This document shows positions 1 through 8,699 of a DNA stretch of 64,000 bases, in pieces. The DNA is from an uncultured Hyphomonas sp. GTDB taxonomy: Bacteria > Pseudomonadota > Alphaproteobacteria > Caulobacterales > Hyphomonadaceae. Both the position numbers and the translations under genes were made by a program. Where the stretch lies: assembly GCF_963678875.1 (NCBI RefSeq), contig NZ_OY787457.1, forward strand, positions 558,001 through 622,000. The letters are read 5' to 3'. How positions within the stretch are numbered: the first letter of the stretch is position 1; each line of letters opens with the position of its first letter. A model generated the notes under the pieces. That model was not told the origin of the DNA and made no database searches. It saw only the letters and a program-made list of their open reading frames with translations.

Positions 1-771
1 GGGGAGTTGGCGCTCTGCGCTGCCAATGGCGTCAACAATCCTGCCGAGATCCGCGTCGGTTATGACGGCATCGTCATTGCCAATTCCAAAGCCGGGCCGG
101 ACTTCGACATCACCAAGGCAGAACTTTACCGGGCGCTCGCCATGGAGCTGCCGGATGGCGAAGGCGGCTTCGTAACCAATCCGTACAAGTCCTGGAACGA
201 GGTCAGCCCGACCCTGCCGGATGAACCGATCCTCGTCTTCGGTCCGCCGCCGACCTCCGGTACGCGCGATGCCTTCGTCGAGCTGGGCATGGAGCTTGGC
301 GCACTGGACGATCCGCAGATGGCAGCCCTGAGCGATGAGGATGAAACCGCCTTCCTGCAACGTGCCCGGACGATCCGCACCGACGGTGCCTGGATCGATT
401 TCGGCGAGAACGATGCCGCGGTGGTTCAGGCACTGACCAAGACGCCCACGGCGATCGGCATTCTCGGTTTTTCGTTCCTTGAGCAGAATTCAGACCGGGT
501 GAAAGCCGGGCGCCTGTCCGGCATCTCTCCGGATTTCGTGCACATCAAGGACGGCGCCTATGGCCTTTCCCGTATGCTGTTCATCTACGTGAAGCGCGAG
601 AATCTCGGCGTTGTGCCGGGCATTGCCGAATTCGTGGAGGAGTTCGTGTCGGACGGCGCGATGGGGACGGACGGCTACTTGCTGGACAAGGGGCTGATCC
701 CGCTGACGGATGAAGACCGGGCAGCCGAGCAGGTGAAGGCCGCAGACCTGAACGCGGAGCCTAAGGACTAG
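1..771 (+). CDS. pstS: PstS-like phosphate ABC transporter substrate-binding protein, 3' part
   Basis: The reading frame is open from base 1 to the TAG at 769-771, so the N-terminus and any signal peptide lie outside the window. The visible ~256 residues contain the PPPTSGTRDAF block typical of PstS-type periplasmic phosphate binders (the SGTR loop contacts phosphate). They end in the usual C-terminal lobe, with segments such as TAIGILGFSF and YGLSRMLFIYVK. The expected role is capture of phosphate in the periplasm for a PstCAB importer, whose genes are not in this window. It converges on the glycosyltransferase gene with only 13 bases between them. A different anion specificity in the same fold cannot be excluded. 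Confidence 0.8.
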   Translation, partial: GELALCAANGVNNPAEIRVGYDGIVIANSKAGPDFDITKAELYRALAMELPDGEGGFVTNPYKSWNEVSPTLPDEPILVFGPPPTSGTRDAFVELGMELGALDDPQMAALSDEDETAFLQRARTIRTDGAWIDFGENDAAVVQALTKTPTAIGILGFSFLEQNSDRVKAGRLSGISPDFVHIKDGAYGLSRMLFIYVKRENLGVVPGIAEFVEEFVSDGAMGTDGYLLDKGLIPLTDEDRAAEQVKAADLNAEPKD

Positions 772-784
772 GCTGGCCGCCCGG

Positions 785-1963
785 CTAGGACTTCTCTTCG
801 GGCTTGTCCGAAGATTCCGGGGCTTCCTTCGGCTTCGGGCTGAGATCCAGCAGCGGCGGAATCACAAGCTCCAGCGGCTTCTTGCGGCGGCGCAGGCGGA
901 TCTTCTGCCAGAAGCGTTTCCGGGCCGGTGCGGGCAGGGGCTGAAGATTCTCGATGAAGGCTTCTGCGCAGGCCCGCCAGCTATAGCCCTCGGCATAGTT
1001 GCGGCAGGTGTTCCGGTCGAGATCGAGGCAGGCGATGGCGCCGGCGGCAAGGTCGCCGCCGACGGGTGTGATCGTGCCGGCATTCGAGCCGGGAATCACA
1101 TCCCGCGGACCCGTTGCGTCATAGGCAGCCACCGGCGTGCCGGAGGACATGGCTTCCAGCACGACCAGACCGAACGTGTCGGTGAGGCTCGGGAATACGA
1201 AGACGTCGGCGCTGGCATAGACGGTGGCGAGGTCTTCATTGAAGCGTGCGCCGAGGAATTTGACCTCCGGATAGCGCTTCTTCAGCTCCTCGCGCTGCGG
1301 GCCGTCGCCGACGATCACTTTCGTGCCCGGAAGGTCCAGCTCGGCGAAGGCTTCGATGTTCTTTTCGACGGCCACACGGCCGACATTCAGGAAAATCGGG
1401 CGCGGCAGGCCTTCGAACGGGTCGCCGGGCTGGCCTTCCTCGATCCGGCGGGACGGGTTGAAAAGGTCCGTATCGACCCCGCGGCCCCAGGCGACGAGGT
1501 TGATGAAATTCTTGTTCCGCAGCTCTTCCACCATGGACGGCGTCGGCACCATGACCTTGCCCGAATATTTGTGGAACCAGCGCACGAAATTATAGCCCCA
1601 GGCAATCGGGATCGGCAGGCGGGCGGACACATATTCCGGGAAGCGCGTGTGATAGGCGGTGGAGAAGGGGTGTTTGATCTTCAGGCACATGGCGCGGCCC
1701 GCCATGCCCAGCGTCCCCTCGGTCGCGATGTGGATCGCGTCCGGCTCGAAATCGTTGAACCGCTCTTCGATCTCGCCGCGCGCGAACAGGGCCAGCTTGA
1801 TTTCCGGATAGGTTGGCAGCGGCATGGTCATGAAACCCTGCCCGGGATGCACGATCTCCCATTCATGTCCCATCGCCTCGGATTCGGCGATGACGCGCTT
1901 CATGGTGCGCACGACGCCATTGACCTGAGGGTCCCAGGCGTCTGTCACGAGCATGATCCGCAT
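785..1963 (-). CDS. Glycosyltransferase family 4 (GT-B), 392 aa
   Basis: GT-B retaining glycosyltransferase that transfers a sugar from a nucleotide donor, probably to a glycolipid or envelope glycan at the inner membrane. The N-terminal domain starts MRIMLVTDAWDPQVNGV, the typical first beta strand plus glycine-rich loop. The C-terminal donor domain shows NVGRVAVEKNIEAF, IVGDGPQREELKKR and the E-x7-E region FGLVVLEAMSSGTPV. It resembles the alphaproteobacterial group related to GtfA/MgtA and sulfoquinovosyltransferases, but the acceptor cannot be read from sequence. I chose the ATG at 1963 because GGGAG lies just upstream and the family starts there; an in-frame ATG 21 bases earlier is less likely. 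The C-terminal ~60 residues are Pro/Lys/Glu-rich. Confidence 0.85.
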   Translation of the reverse strand: MRIMLVTDAWDPQVNGVVRTMKRVIAESEAMGHEWEIVHPGQGFMTMPLPTYPEIKLALFARGEIEERFNDFEPDAIHIATEGTLGMAGRAMCLKIKHPFSTAYHTRFPEYVSARLPIPIAWGYNFVRWFHKYSGKVMVPTPSMVEELRNKNFINLVAWGRGVDTDLFNPSRRIEEGQPGDPFEGLPRPIFLNVGRVAVEKNIEAFAELDLPGTKVIVGDGPQREELKKRYPEVKFLGARFNEDLATVYASADVFVFPSLTDTFGLVVLEAMSSGTPVAAYDATGPRDVIPGSNAGTITPVGGDLAAGAIACLDLDRNTCRNYAEGYSWRACAEAFIENLQPLPAPARKRFWQKIRLRRRKKPLELVIPPLLDLSPKPKEAPESSDKPEEKS

Positions 1964-2166
1964 GTGGACTCCCATCAATGCCACGCAGCCGAGCGCAACA
2001 TGGCGGGCTTGGGCGGCGTGGTAAAGGCCTGAAACGCTGTCCGCTGCCCTCGCATCCGACTGCAGGAGGCGATATAGATTTTCCCTGAATTCGCTGGAAC
2101 CCGCACAAGTCCTGCCTCGTTACTACGTTTTTGTGTCAAAACCATTGCAAGAGGGGAGCCCCATTT

Positions 2167-5100
2167 ATGTCCGACACCCTTACCGCCACTCACTTCGTCT
2201 GGGACGCGCTCGACTCCAACAAATTTGTGGATGAGGAAGCCCTGCTGGAGGATCTCCTGAAGGAGACACCCGTCAGCGATGAACTGAGACAGGCGGCCAT
2301 GCGTCGGGCGCTGGACCTGGTAGAGACCGCGCGGGCGACCGGGCGCCGCAAGGGCATGATGGAAAGCTTCTTGGAGGAGTTCGGCCTGTCGAACGCCGAG
2401 GGCCTCGCCCTGATGTGCCTTGCCGAGGCGTTGCTGCGTGTGCCGGACGCCGAAACCCGGGATGACCTGATCGCCGAGAAGATCCGTTCCGGTAACTGGG
2501 GCGCCCATCAGGGACAATCGGAATCCTGGCTGGTCAACGCCTCCACCTGGGGCCTGATGCTGACCGGCCGCGTCATCGGCGTTCCGGCGGCGGCGAAGAA
2601 AGGGCCCGGCCATTTCGTCTCCAGCCTCGTGCGGGAAAGCGGTGAGCCGGTGATCCGCGCCGCCATGATGCAGGCGATGCGCATCATGGGCGAGCAGTTC
2701 GTCCTTGGGCGGAACGTGAAAGATGCGCTGAAGCGCGGCGGCCGCATGGTGCGCCAGGGCGACGCGGCGCATTTCAGCTTCGACATGCTTGGGGAGGGCG
2801 CCCGCACGGCCGCCGATGCCGAGCGTTACCTGAAAGCCTATCAGAGCTCGATCGAACAGGTGGCCGCAGGCAAGGACAAGTCCATCAAGCCGGAAGCGGC
2901 CAATGGCGTGTCGGTGAAACTCTCCGCGCTCCATCCGCGCTATGAGGCGGTCAACGAAGACCGCGTAATGGCGGATATCTATCCGGGGCTGCTGGGCCTT
3001 TGCCAGCAGGCGGCGGAAGCGAACATCGGCCTTTGTCTCGATGCGGAGGAGGCCGACCGGCTGGTCCTGTCGCTGAAACTGTTCGAACGCCTTGCGCGCG
3101 AACCGTCCCTGAGAGGTTGGACCGGTCTTGGCATCGCTGTCCAAGCCTACCAGAAACGTGCCCGCGGCGTGATCGAGAAACTGAAGCAGCTGGCAGGCGA
3201 TACGCGCCAGCGATTCATGGTACGTCTTGTCAAAGGCGCCTACTGGGACAGCGAAATCAAGCACGCCCAGGTCGAAGGCTTCCCGAACTTCCCCGTCTTC
3301 ACGACGAAGCAGGGAACGGACTTCCACTATCTCGCCTGCGCGAAGCAGCTGCTGGAGGCGAGCCCGGTGCTCTACCCGCAATTCGCGACCCACAATGCCC
3401 ATACGCTGGCGACGGTGGACCTGATGGCGGATTCCATGGGCGTCACCGCGTTCGAGTTCCAGCGCCTGCATGGCATGGGCGAAGCGCTCTATGGCGCGGC
3501 CAAGGCCGGCAAGCGCGTCCGCGTCTACGCACCGGTCGGCGCACACAAGGACCTGCTGCCTTACCTTGTCCGGCGTCTGCTGGAGAATGGCGCGAACACC
3601 AGCTTCGTGCATTCCTTCCTCGATCCGGACGTGCCGGCCGAGCAGGTTGTTGCCGACCCGATCACCAAGGTGGAAGCCGGCCCGCGCCGCCACCCGCGCA
3701 TCCCGACGCCGCCGCGCCTGTATGGGCCGGAGCGCCGCAATTCCTCCGGCATGGATCTTTCGCAGCAGAATGTGCGCGACGACATCTCGGCCGCGATCCG
3801 CATCTTCCGCGACAGTCCGGCCATCGCTGCGGGCGCGATCGTCTCAGGCAAGCCGGACACCGGCGGTGGCCAGCTCTGCCGTGTGCCGTTCCATACCGAG
3901 ACGGTTCTGGGCGCCTGCAAGGAAGCCAGCGAGGAGGCGGTCGACCGGGCCCTCGATGCCGCCGTCAAATTCCAGCCGGAATGGGACAAGCTGGGCGGAC
4001 CTCAGCGGGCCACACACCTGCGCGCCATGGCAGAAGCGCTGGAAAGCAACATGCCGCGTCTCATCGCCCTGATGGCGCGCGAGACCGGAAAGACGCTGAA
4101 TGACGGTATCGCGGAAGTGCGCGAGGCGGTCGATTTCCTGCGTTATTACGCCATGGGTGCAGAGAAGGATTTCGCCGCGCCGGTGCGCCTGCCGGGGCCG
4201 ACGGGTGAGACGAACCATCTGTCCCTGCACGGACGGGGCGTGTTCTGCTGCATCAGCCCATGGAACTTCCCGCTGGCGATCTTCACTGGCCAGGTCGCGG
4301 CTGCGCTCGCCGCCGGGAACACGGTTGTGGCGAAGCCTGCCGAACAATCGCCGCTGATCGCATTCGAAGCCGTGAAATTGTTCCACAAGGCCGGTCTGCC
4401 GGTGAATGCGCTGCACCTTCTGCCCGGCAAGGGCGAGACGGTCGGTGCGAAGCTGACCTCAGACCTGCGCGTGTCCGGCGTCTGTTTCACCGGCGGCACG
4501 AACACGGCGCGCCTGATCAATCGCACGCTGGCAGACCGCGACGGGCCGATCATTCCGCTGATTGCGGAGACAGGCGGCCTCAATGGCCTGTTCGTCGATA
4601 CGACCGCCCTGCGCGAGCAGGTGCTGGACGACATGATCATCTCCGCTTTCGGCTCGGCCGGCCAGCGCTGCTCGGCCTTGCGTGTTGCGTTCCTTCCCAA
4701 CGAGACGGCCGACCATCTGATCGAAGGCCTGATCGGCGCGATGGATGAACTGAAGCTGGGCGACCCGGCCCAGCCGGATACAGACATCGGCCCGGTCATC
4801 GATGCGGAATCCCGCGATATGCTGCAGGCCCATCTTGAAGACATGAAGTCACGCGCCAAGCTGCTGCACCAGGTCGATGCCGGCATCATCGGTACGGAAG
4901 GCTATGGCTTCGGTCCGGCGCTGGTGGAGCTCTCCTCGCTCGATCAGATCACGGAAGAGAAGTTCGGCCCCATCCTGCACATCATCCGCTACGATCCGGA
5001 CGACATTGAAGAGGTCGGCGCCAAACTCCATGCCAAGGGTTATGGCCTGACGCTGGGGGTGCATTCGCGTCTCGACAGCTTCTACAAGGAGGTCCGCGAG

Positions 5101-5301
5101 GCTTGCCCGGTCGGCAACACCTATGTGAACCGGTCGATGATCGGGGCCGTGGTGGGCGTCCAGCCGTTCGGCGGGGAAAGGCTCTCCGGCACCGGCCCGA
5201 AAGCGGGCGGGCCGCATTATCTTCACCGCTTCGCCGCAGAAAGGGCGCTGACCGTGAATATCACGGCACAAGGTGGTGACGCCGAACTGCTCAGCCTGTA
5301 G
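2167..5301 (+). CDS. putA: Bifunctional proline dehydrogenase / L-glutamate gamma-semialdehyde dehydrogenase PutA, 1044 aa
   Basis: PutA oxidises proline to pyrroline-5-carboxylate on FAD and then to glutamate on NAD+. The N-terminal ~480 residues form the PRODH barrel (GLCLDAEEADRL, RLVKGAYWDSEIKHAQ). The rest is the aldehyde dehydrogenase, with catalytic Glu801 in IAETGG and nucleophile Cys835 in GSAGQRCSAL, and the family ending FGGERLSGTGPKAGGPHYLH. At 1044 residues it is the short form: no ribbon-helix-helix DNA-binding domain precedes the PRODH domain, so it should not repress its own gene. The start at 2167 is chosen over an ORF start at 2131 because GAGGGGAG lies 10-17 bases upstream. 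No putP transporter is adjacent. Confidence 0.97.
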   Translation: MSDTLTATHFVWDALDSNKFVDEEALLEDLLKETPVSDELRQAAMRRALDLVETARATGRRKGMMESFLEEFGLSNAEGLALMCLAEALLRVPDAETRDDLIAEKIRSGNWGAHQGQSESWLVNASTWGLMLTGRVIGVPAAAKKGPGHFVSSLVRESGEPVIRAAMMQAMRIMGEQFVLGRNVKDALKRGGRMVRQGDAAHFSFDMLGEGARTAADAERYLKAYQSSIEQVAAGKDKSIKPEAANGVSVKLSALHPRYEAVNEDRVMADIYPGLLGLCQQAAEANIGLCLDAEEADRLVLSLKLFERLAREPSLRGWTGLGIAVQAYQKRARGVIEKLKQLAGDTRQRFMVRLVKGAYWDSEIKHAQVEGFPNFPVFTTKQGTDFHYLACAKQLLEASPVLYPQFATHNAHTLATVDLMADSMGVTAFEFQRLHGMGEALYGAAKAGKRVRVYAPVGAHKDLLPYLVRRLLENGANTSFVHSFLDPDVPAEQVVADPITKVEAGPRRHPRIPTPPRLYGPERRNSSGMDLSQQNVRDDISAAIRIFRDSPAIAAGAIVSGKPDTGGGQLCRVPFHTETVLGACKEASEEAVDRALDAAVKFQPEWDKLGGPQRATHLRAMAEALESNMPRLIALMARETGKTLNDGIAEVREAVDFLRYYAMGAEKDFAAPVRLPGPTGETNHLSLHGRGVFCCISPWNFPLAIFTGQVAAALAAGNTVVAKPAEQSPLIAFEAVKLFHKAGLPVNALHLLPGKGETVGAKLTSDLRVSGVCFTGGTNTARLINRTLADRDGPIIPLIAETGGLNGLFVDTTALREQVLDDMIISAFGSAGQRCSALRVAFLPNETADHLIEGLIGAMDELKLGDPAQPDTDIGPVIDAESRDMLQAHLEDMKSRAKLLHQVDAGIIGTEGYGFGPALVELSSLDQITEEKFGPILHIIRYDPDDIEEVGAKLHAKGYGLTLGVHSRLDSFYKEVREACPVGNTYVNRSMIGAVVGVQPFGGERLSGTGPKAGGPHYLHRFAAERALTVNITAQGGDAELLSL

Positions 5302-5310
5302 GGAATAGCG

Positions 5311-6171
5311 ATGAAACAAGTCCTGCTTCTGTCCGCAGCCCTTATGCTGGCGGTTGTGCCCGCCGCCTGCGGACAGGCAGCCGGAAACGGCGAAGGGCCG
5401 GAAACGGTCGTGCGGGTTGCCGGCACGGGCGAGTCATCCACCCCTCCTGAGGCGGCCAGCACGGCGGACATGCCGCGCTCGCTGCTGGTGGACAATGACG
5501 CGCTGAAGGCCGACGTCAAATTCGAGGAAGCGATCTTCGCCCTGGCACCGGGTATTGCGGCAGACCTCATCGACGATGCGAACAGCCGGATCGAGGTGAT
5601 GCAGGAAGATGCCGACACCTACAAAGAGGCTGACCCGGAATTCTTCCGGCCTTATGGCCTGAAGATCGACTGGCGTGTTACGGGGGCGGCCGGATCGCTG
5701 GCCGGGCTGGAAGGCTTCATCTTTACCTTCACCGGCGGCGCCCACGGCAACTACATGACCGATGCGCGGATCTACAATGCCGAAACCGGCAAGCGAATGC
5801 ATGCCGGGGACCTGTTCACTGACCAGGCCGCAGCAACGGCCGCGCTGTCCCCGGACGTGTTCGGCGCCATCGCGACTGCCAAGGCCGAGCGTAGCGGGTC
5901 CCCGGAAAGCCGGGCCACCTTTCTCGGTGAAGTGACGGACGCGCTGGCGGGCACAAGCCTCCTGTCCGGCGAGGTCAGCCTCATCGCTTCGACGGAAGAG
6001 GACAAGCTGGGCGGAATCGTCCTGCACTATGCGCCCTACGAAGTCGGTTCGTATGCGGAGGGGGCGTATCACATCACCTTACCGCAAGCCGGGTTCCGTG
6101 ACCTGCTGAAGCCGGACTATGCGGGCCTGTTTGGCGGCGAGCCGGCAGACCTGCAGCGCTTCGGCGACTAA
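5311..6171 (+). CDS. Lipoprotein with DUF3298 (RsiV/PdaC-like) domain, 286 aa
   Basis: The N-terminus is a lipoprotein signal with lipobox VPAAC (Cys20), followed by a Gly/Glu/Pro/Thr-rich linker. The C-terminal half has the DUF3298 pattern found in RsiV and PdaC: a FTGGAHGNYMTDARIYN segment, then YEVGSYAEGAYHITLP near the end. Related domains bind lysozyme or occur on peptidoglycan deacetylases, but no catalytic domain is visible here, so a binding or envelope role is inferred. It starts 10 bases after putA and may be read from the same transcript. Confidence 0.75.
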   Translation: MKQVLLLSAALMLAVVPAACGQAAGNGEGPETVVRVAGTGESSTPPEAASTADMPRSLLVDNDALKADVKFEEAIFALAPGIAADLIDDANSRIEVMQEDADTYKEADPEFFRPYGLKIDWRVTGAAGSLAGLEGFIFTFTGGAHGNYMTDARIYNAETGKRMHAGDLFTDQAAATAALSPDVFGAIATAKAERSGSPESRATFLGEVTDALAGTSLLSGEVSLIASTEEDKLGGIVLHYAPYEVGSYAEGAYHITLPQAGFRDLLKPDYAGLFGGEPADLQRFGD

Positions 6172-6186
6172 GGGGCGTTTCCACCC

Positions 6187-6627
6187 TCAATCGCGGCAGG
6201 CGCGGAAGGCGAAGCCCTGTCCCTTTGAGCCGTCCATCAGCGAAATCTCCGCCGTCATGCGGTCGCCGTCGCGGGCGTAGCGGATGCGCTGAGGGTAGTC
6301 ATGAGCCGGGTCTGCGAACACGATGTAATTCTCGCCCCGTTCGACTTCCGTGAAGGGGGAAGGGCCCTTGCCGCCCGGATAGGCGTTGAAGGTGTAAGCG
6401 GCACCGGGATCGATGCGGGATTGCTCGAAGAAGGTGACGGCCCCGCCGTTCAGCGACATGGCATAGCCGAACAGATAGCCATGATCCGGTGCAGACCAGA
6501 CTTCGCGATAGTCACCATCGGCATTTTCCCAGCAGCCGCTGATCCAGCCGAGGGGGTGGTCGCTTGCCGCTTCAGGCGCCGCCGCGCAGCCTCCGAGAAG
6601 GAGGCAGGCCGCCAGCACTCTCTTCAT
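6187..6627 (-). CDS. Small lipoprotein, DUF6265-like, 146 aa
   Basis: Lipoprotein with lipobox LLGGC (Cys14). The mature part starts with LGWISGCWENADGDYREVWS and ends with DGDRMTAEISLMDG, a lipocalin-like beta pattern that I associate with the DUF6265 family (function unknown). Its ATG overlaps the TGA of the upstream gene in an ATGA at 6624-6627, so the two are translationally coupled. It converges with the putA/lipoprotein pair. Confidence 0.65.
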   Translation of the reverse strand: MKRVLAACLLLGGCAAAPEAASDHPLGWISGCWENADGDYREVWSAPDHGYLFGYAMSLNGGAVTFFEQSRIDPGAAYTFNAYPGGKGPSPFTEVERGENYIVFADPAHDYPQRIRYARDGDRMTAEISLMDGSKGQGFAFRACRD

Positions 6628-6956
6628 GGGCCGACCAGTGTGCAGCCGAGACCCGGCGTATATTTGGCTTCCGCCACGACGCGGCCCTGGTGGGAGGAGG
6701 CGCGCGTTATATTGTTTTCATCCGTATAGGAAATGCCGCGCATGTCGTAGGTGAAACTCCATTGGCAGCTGTCCATCTCACGGCCGGCAACATGAAGGCA
6801 GGAGCAGACCTGCTTGGCGCCAAGCGCTGTCAGAATCTCCGCATGCGCGATTTCATCTGCATGCGCTACCTTCTGTTTGGGGAAAAACACGATTCCCGCT
6901 CCGGTAGCGAGCGCGGAAATGCCCGCTGCGACTAGAAGGGCTTTGACGTTCTTCAC
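6624..6956 (-). CDS. Hypothetical membrane-anchored or secreted protein, 110 aa
   Basis: Not recognised. The first ~25 residues (VKALLVAAGISALATGAGIVFF) form one hydrophobic segment, an uncleaved anchor or signal peptide. The rest is ~80 residues with five cysteines, including a CSCLH pair, suggesting disulfides or metal binding outside the membrane. It is the first gene of a two-gene unit coupled by ATGA to the DUF6265-like lipoprotein. It diverges from the serine hydrolase at 7001, with 44 bases shared between them. Confidence 0.6.
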   Translation of the reverse strand: MKNVKALLVAAGISALATGAGIVFFPKQKVAHADEIAHAEILTALGAKQVCSCLHVAGREMDSCQWSFTYDMRGISYTDENNITRASSHQGRVVAEAKYTPGLGCTLVGP

Positions 6957-7000
6957 TTTTTTCCCCTATGTCCGTCATTGAACAATAGGAGACATGCGCC

Positions 7001-8176
7001 ATGGTGCGCAACATATTCCTCTTCTGCATTGCGCTCATTCTGGGACCTGTCGCCGCGGCGCAGGAACTTGTGCCCATGCCTGCGCAGCCGGAAGGTGTGG
7101 CCTGGCCCACGCAAGGCTGGGAGACAGGCGACCTGCCGCCGGAAACGGCCGGTACGATCCATGAACTGCTCCGCATCGCCATGGCTGGCGGGCGGCACGA
7201 TCTGGGCGGGGAGACGCGCGCGGTGGTGATCATTTACCGCGGCAAGCTTGTGGCGGAAGTCTACCGTGACGGCTTTGATCCCGGCACACGGCACATGTCG
7301 TGGAGTCTCGCCAAATCGATCACCTCGGCGCTGGTGGGGCGTGCCGTGCAAATCGGGCTGATCGACGATATTGATGCGCCCATGCCGGGACTGTTCGAAC
7401 AGGATGATCCGCGTGCTGCCATTAGTTGGCGCCAGTGGATCACAATGACGGACGGGCTGGACTATCAGGAATTCGGGGCCGCCATCCTGGAGCAGAATGA
7501 TGTCATCCGGATGATGTACGGAGCGGGGCGCTTCGACGTGGTTGCCTATATCCGCGAGCACTTTCCGCTGAAGTACGAACCCGGCACGCAGTGGAACTAT
7601 TCGACCGCGGGCTTCAGCCTTGTTGGCCGGGCCCTTCAGGAGCTCATCGGGATCGACAGCCAGTGCCCGACCGGGCAGGCCGGGGCTGCGGCAGAGGCAG
7701 AAGCAGAGGTTGGGGAGATGGCCCGTGACTGCCGGCCGGCCGATGTGGCCATGGCGGACTGGACCCGGCAGGTCCTGTTCGATCCGCTTGGCATGGACGC
7801 GCAGCCTGAGTTTGACCTTTCCGGCACTTTTCTCGGCGGTTCAAATGTCTGGGCGTCGGCGCGGGACTATGCGAAATTTGGCCTGCTCTACCTGCGCGAC
7901 GGGATGTGGGACGGGCAGCGCCTGCTGCCGGAAGGCTGGGTCGACATGACCCGGATGCCGCCGCCGGGCGGACCGTTCGAATATTATGGCGCCGGCTTCT
8001 GGCTGCTGCCTGAAGCGGGTGATGCTTTCTATGCCCAGGGGCACGAAGGACAGACGATTTTCATGGTGCCGAGCCGGGACCTGATCGTCGTTCGCCTCGC
8101 CCTCATGGAAGAGAACGATGCGAACTGGGAAGCCGATCTCCATTGGAACCTGGACCTCGCCCGCGCATTTCCGTGA
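7001..8176 (+). CDS. Secreted serine hydrolase, beta-lactamase/DD-peptidase fold, 391 aa
   Basis: Class C beta-lactamase-like hydrolase (PF00144 type). A signal peptide ends near PVAAAQ. The SxxK motif is S102-L-A-K105, with nucleophile Ser102. A YSTAG segment sits where the YxN motif is expected, and a late HEGQ replaces the KTG-type strand. Family members include esterases, peptidases and D-aminoacylases; nothing here indicates true beta-lactamase activity. RBS AGGAGA lies at 6987-6992. A clear paralogue is at 28488, sharing the phrase LPEGWVD near the end. The 67-nt repeat element begins 21 bases after its stop codon. Confidence 0.85.
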   Translation: MVRNIFLFCIALILGPVAAAQELVPMPAQPEGVAWPTQGWETGDLPPETAGTIHELLRIAMAGGRHDLGGETRAVVIIYRGKLVAEVYRDGFDPGTRHMSWSLAKSITSALVGRAVQIGLIDDIDAPMPGLFEQDDPRAAISWRQWITMTDGLDYQEFGAAILEQNDVIRMMYGAGRFDVVAYIREHFPLKYEPGTQWNYSTAGFSLVGRALQELIGIDSQCPTGQAGAAAEAEAEVGEMARDCRPADVAMADWTRQVLFDPLGMDAQPEFDLSGTFLGGSNVWASARDYAKFGLLYLRDGMWDGQRLLPEGWVDMTRMPPPGGPFEYYGAGFWLLPEAGDAFYAQGHEGQTIFMVPSRDLIVVRLALMEENDANWEADLHWNLDLARAFP

Positions 8177-8197
8177 AGACCGGGCCCCTGAATGGGG

Positions 8198-8264
8198 CTA
8201 TAAATGGTCTATATATCGTCTGTATATTGTGTTCTTTATTGTCCGGATGGTGAAACTATCCACC
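8198..8264 (+). repeat. 67-nt iteron-like repeat element, copy A
   Basis: Four consecutive A/T-rich units: CTATAAATGGT (8198), CTATATATCGT (8209), CTGTATATTGT (8220) and GTTCTTTATTGT (8231, 12 nt). A 13-nt spacer follows, then CTATCCACC (8256-8264). The same architecture with identical unit lengths and spacer occurs on the minus strand at 33368-33434; the two align without gaps at 46 of 67 positions by hand count. It fills the 91-base gap between the serine hydrolase and the convergent thioesterase. The CTATCCACC end lies just beyond the stop codon of the thioesterase. Function unknown. Confidence 0.75.
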
Positions 8265-8267
8265 CCC

Positions 8268-8699
8268 TCAGTCGCTGCTCACCTTGAAGTGTGCCAGCAG
8301 GCTGGTCACCGGTTTTGACCGTTCATCCTGCCAGGCTTCAGCCCGGACGGAACACATGCGCCGGCCCATCTTGGTGATGGTCGCGCGGGCAAACGTGTCT
8401 TTCGCGTGGCCCTGGCGGAGATAGTCGATCGTGATGTTGATCGGCCGCGGCGGGCGTTCCAGGTGTTCGGTCACGAGGTAGACCTGCGCCATGGCGGTCA
8501 GCTCGAGGAAGGCGGCAATCGCGCCGCCGTGCAGGGCCTGGATCGTGAAATTGCCGATCAGCTTCTGCTGGAACGGCATGATGGCCGTCATCTCGTCGCC
8601 CATCACTTCGCAGCGCATGCCGATCTCTTGCGCGAACGGTGTGCGGCCAAGGAAGGCCTGCACCTGTTCGGCGCGGGAGGGGAGTATTTCGTCAGCCAT
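8268..8699 (-). CDS. PaaI-family hotdog-fold thioesterase, 143 aa
   Basis: Single hotdog domain. The core helix and catalytic region read IQALHGGAIAAFLELTAMA, the HGG(A/V) signature of PaaI/4-hydroxybenzoyl-CoA thioesterases, which hydrolyse acyl- or aryl-CoA in the cytosol. Its ATG overlaps the TAA of the upstream thioesterase gene in TAATG (8697-8701), so the two are coupled and possibly form hetero-oligomers. The natural substrate is not evident. Confidence 0.8.
   Translation of the reverse strand: MADEILPSRAEQVQAFLGRTPFAQEIGMRCEVMGDEMTAIMPFQQKLIGNFTIQALHGGAIAAFLELTAMAQVYLVTEHLERPPRPINITIDYLRQGHAKDTFARATITKMGRRMCSVRAEAWQDERSKPVTSLLAHFKVSSD

Noticed and set aside
1975..3693. 572-aa open frame on the minus strand opposite putA
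   Set aside because: Its composition is that of an antisense shadow of a GC-rich gene, it has no recognisable motif, and the plus-strand PutA is certain.
8118..8318. A small peptide encoded through the repeat element (both copies share an open frame with an LST end)
   Set aside because: Differences between copies are not concentrated at third codon positions, there is no start codon with RBS, and the 11-nt periodicity is not a codon multiple.
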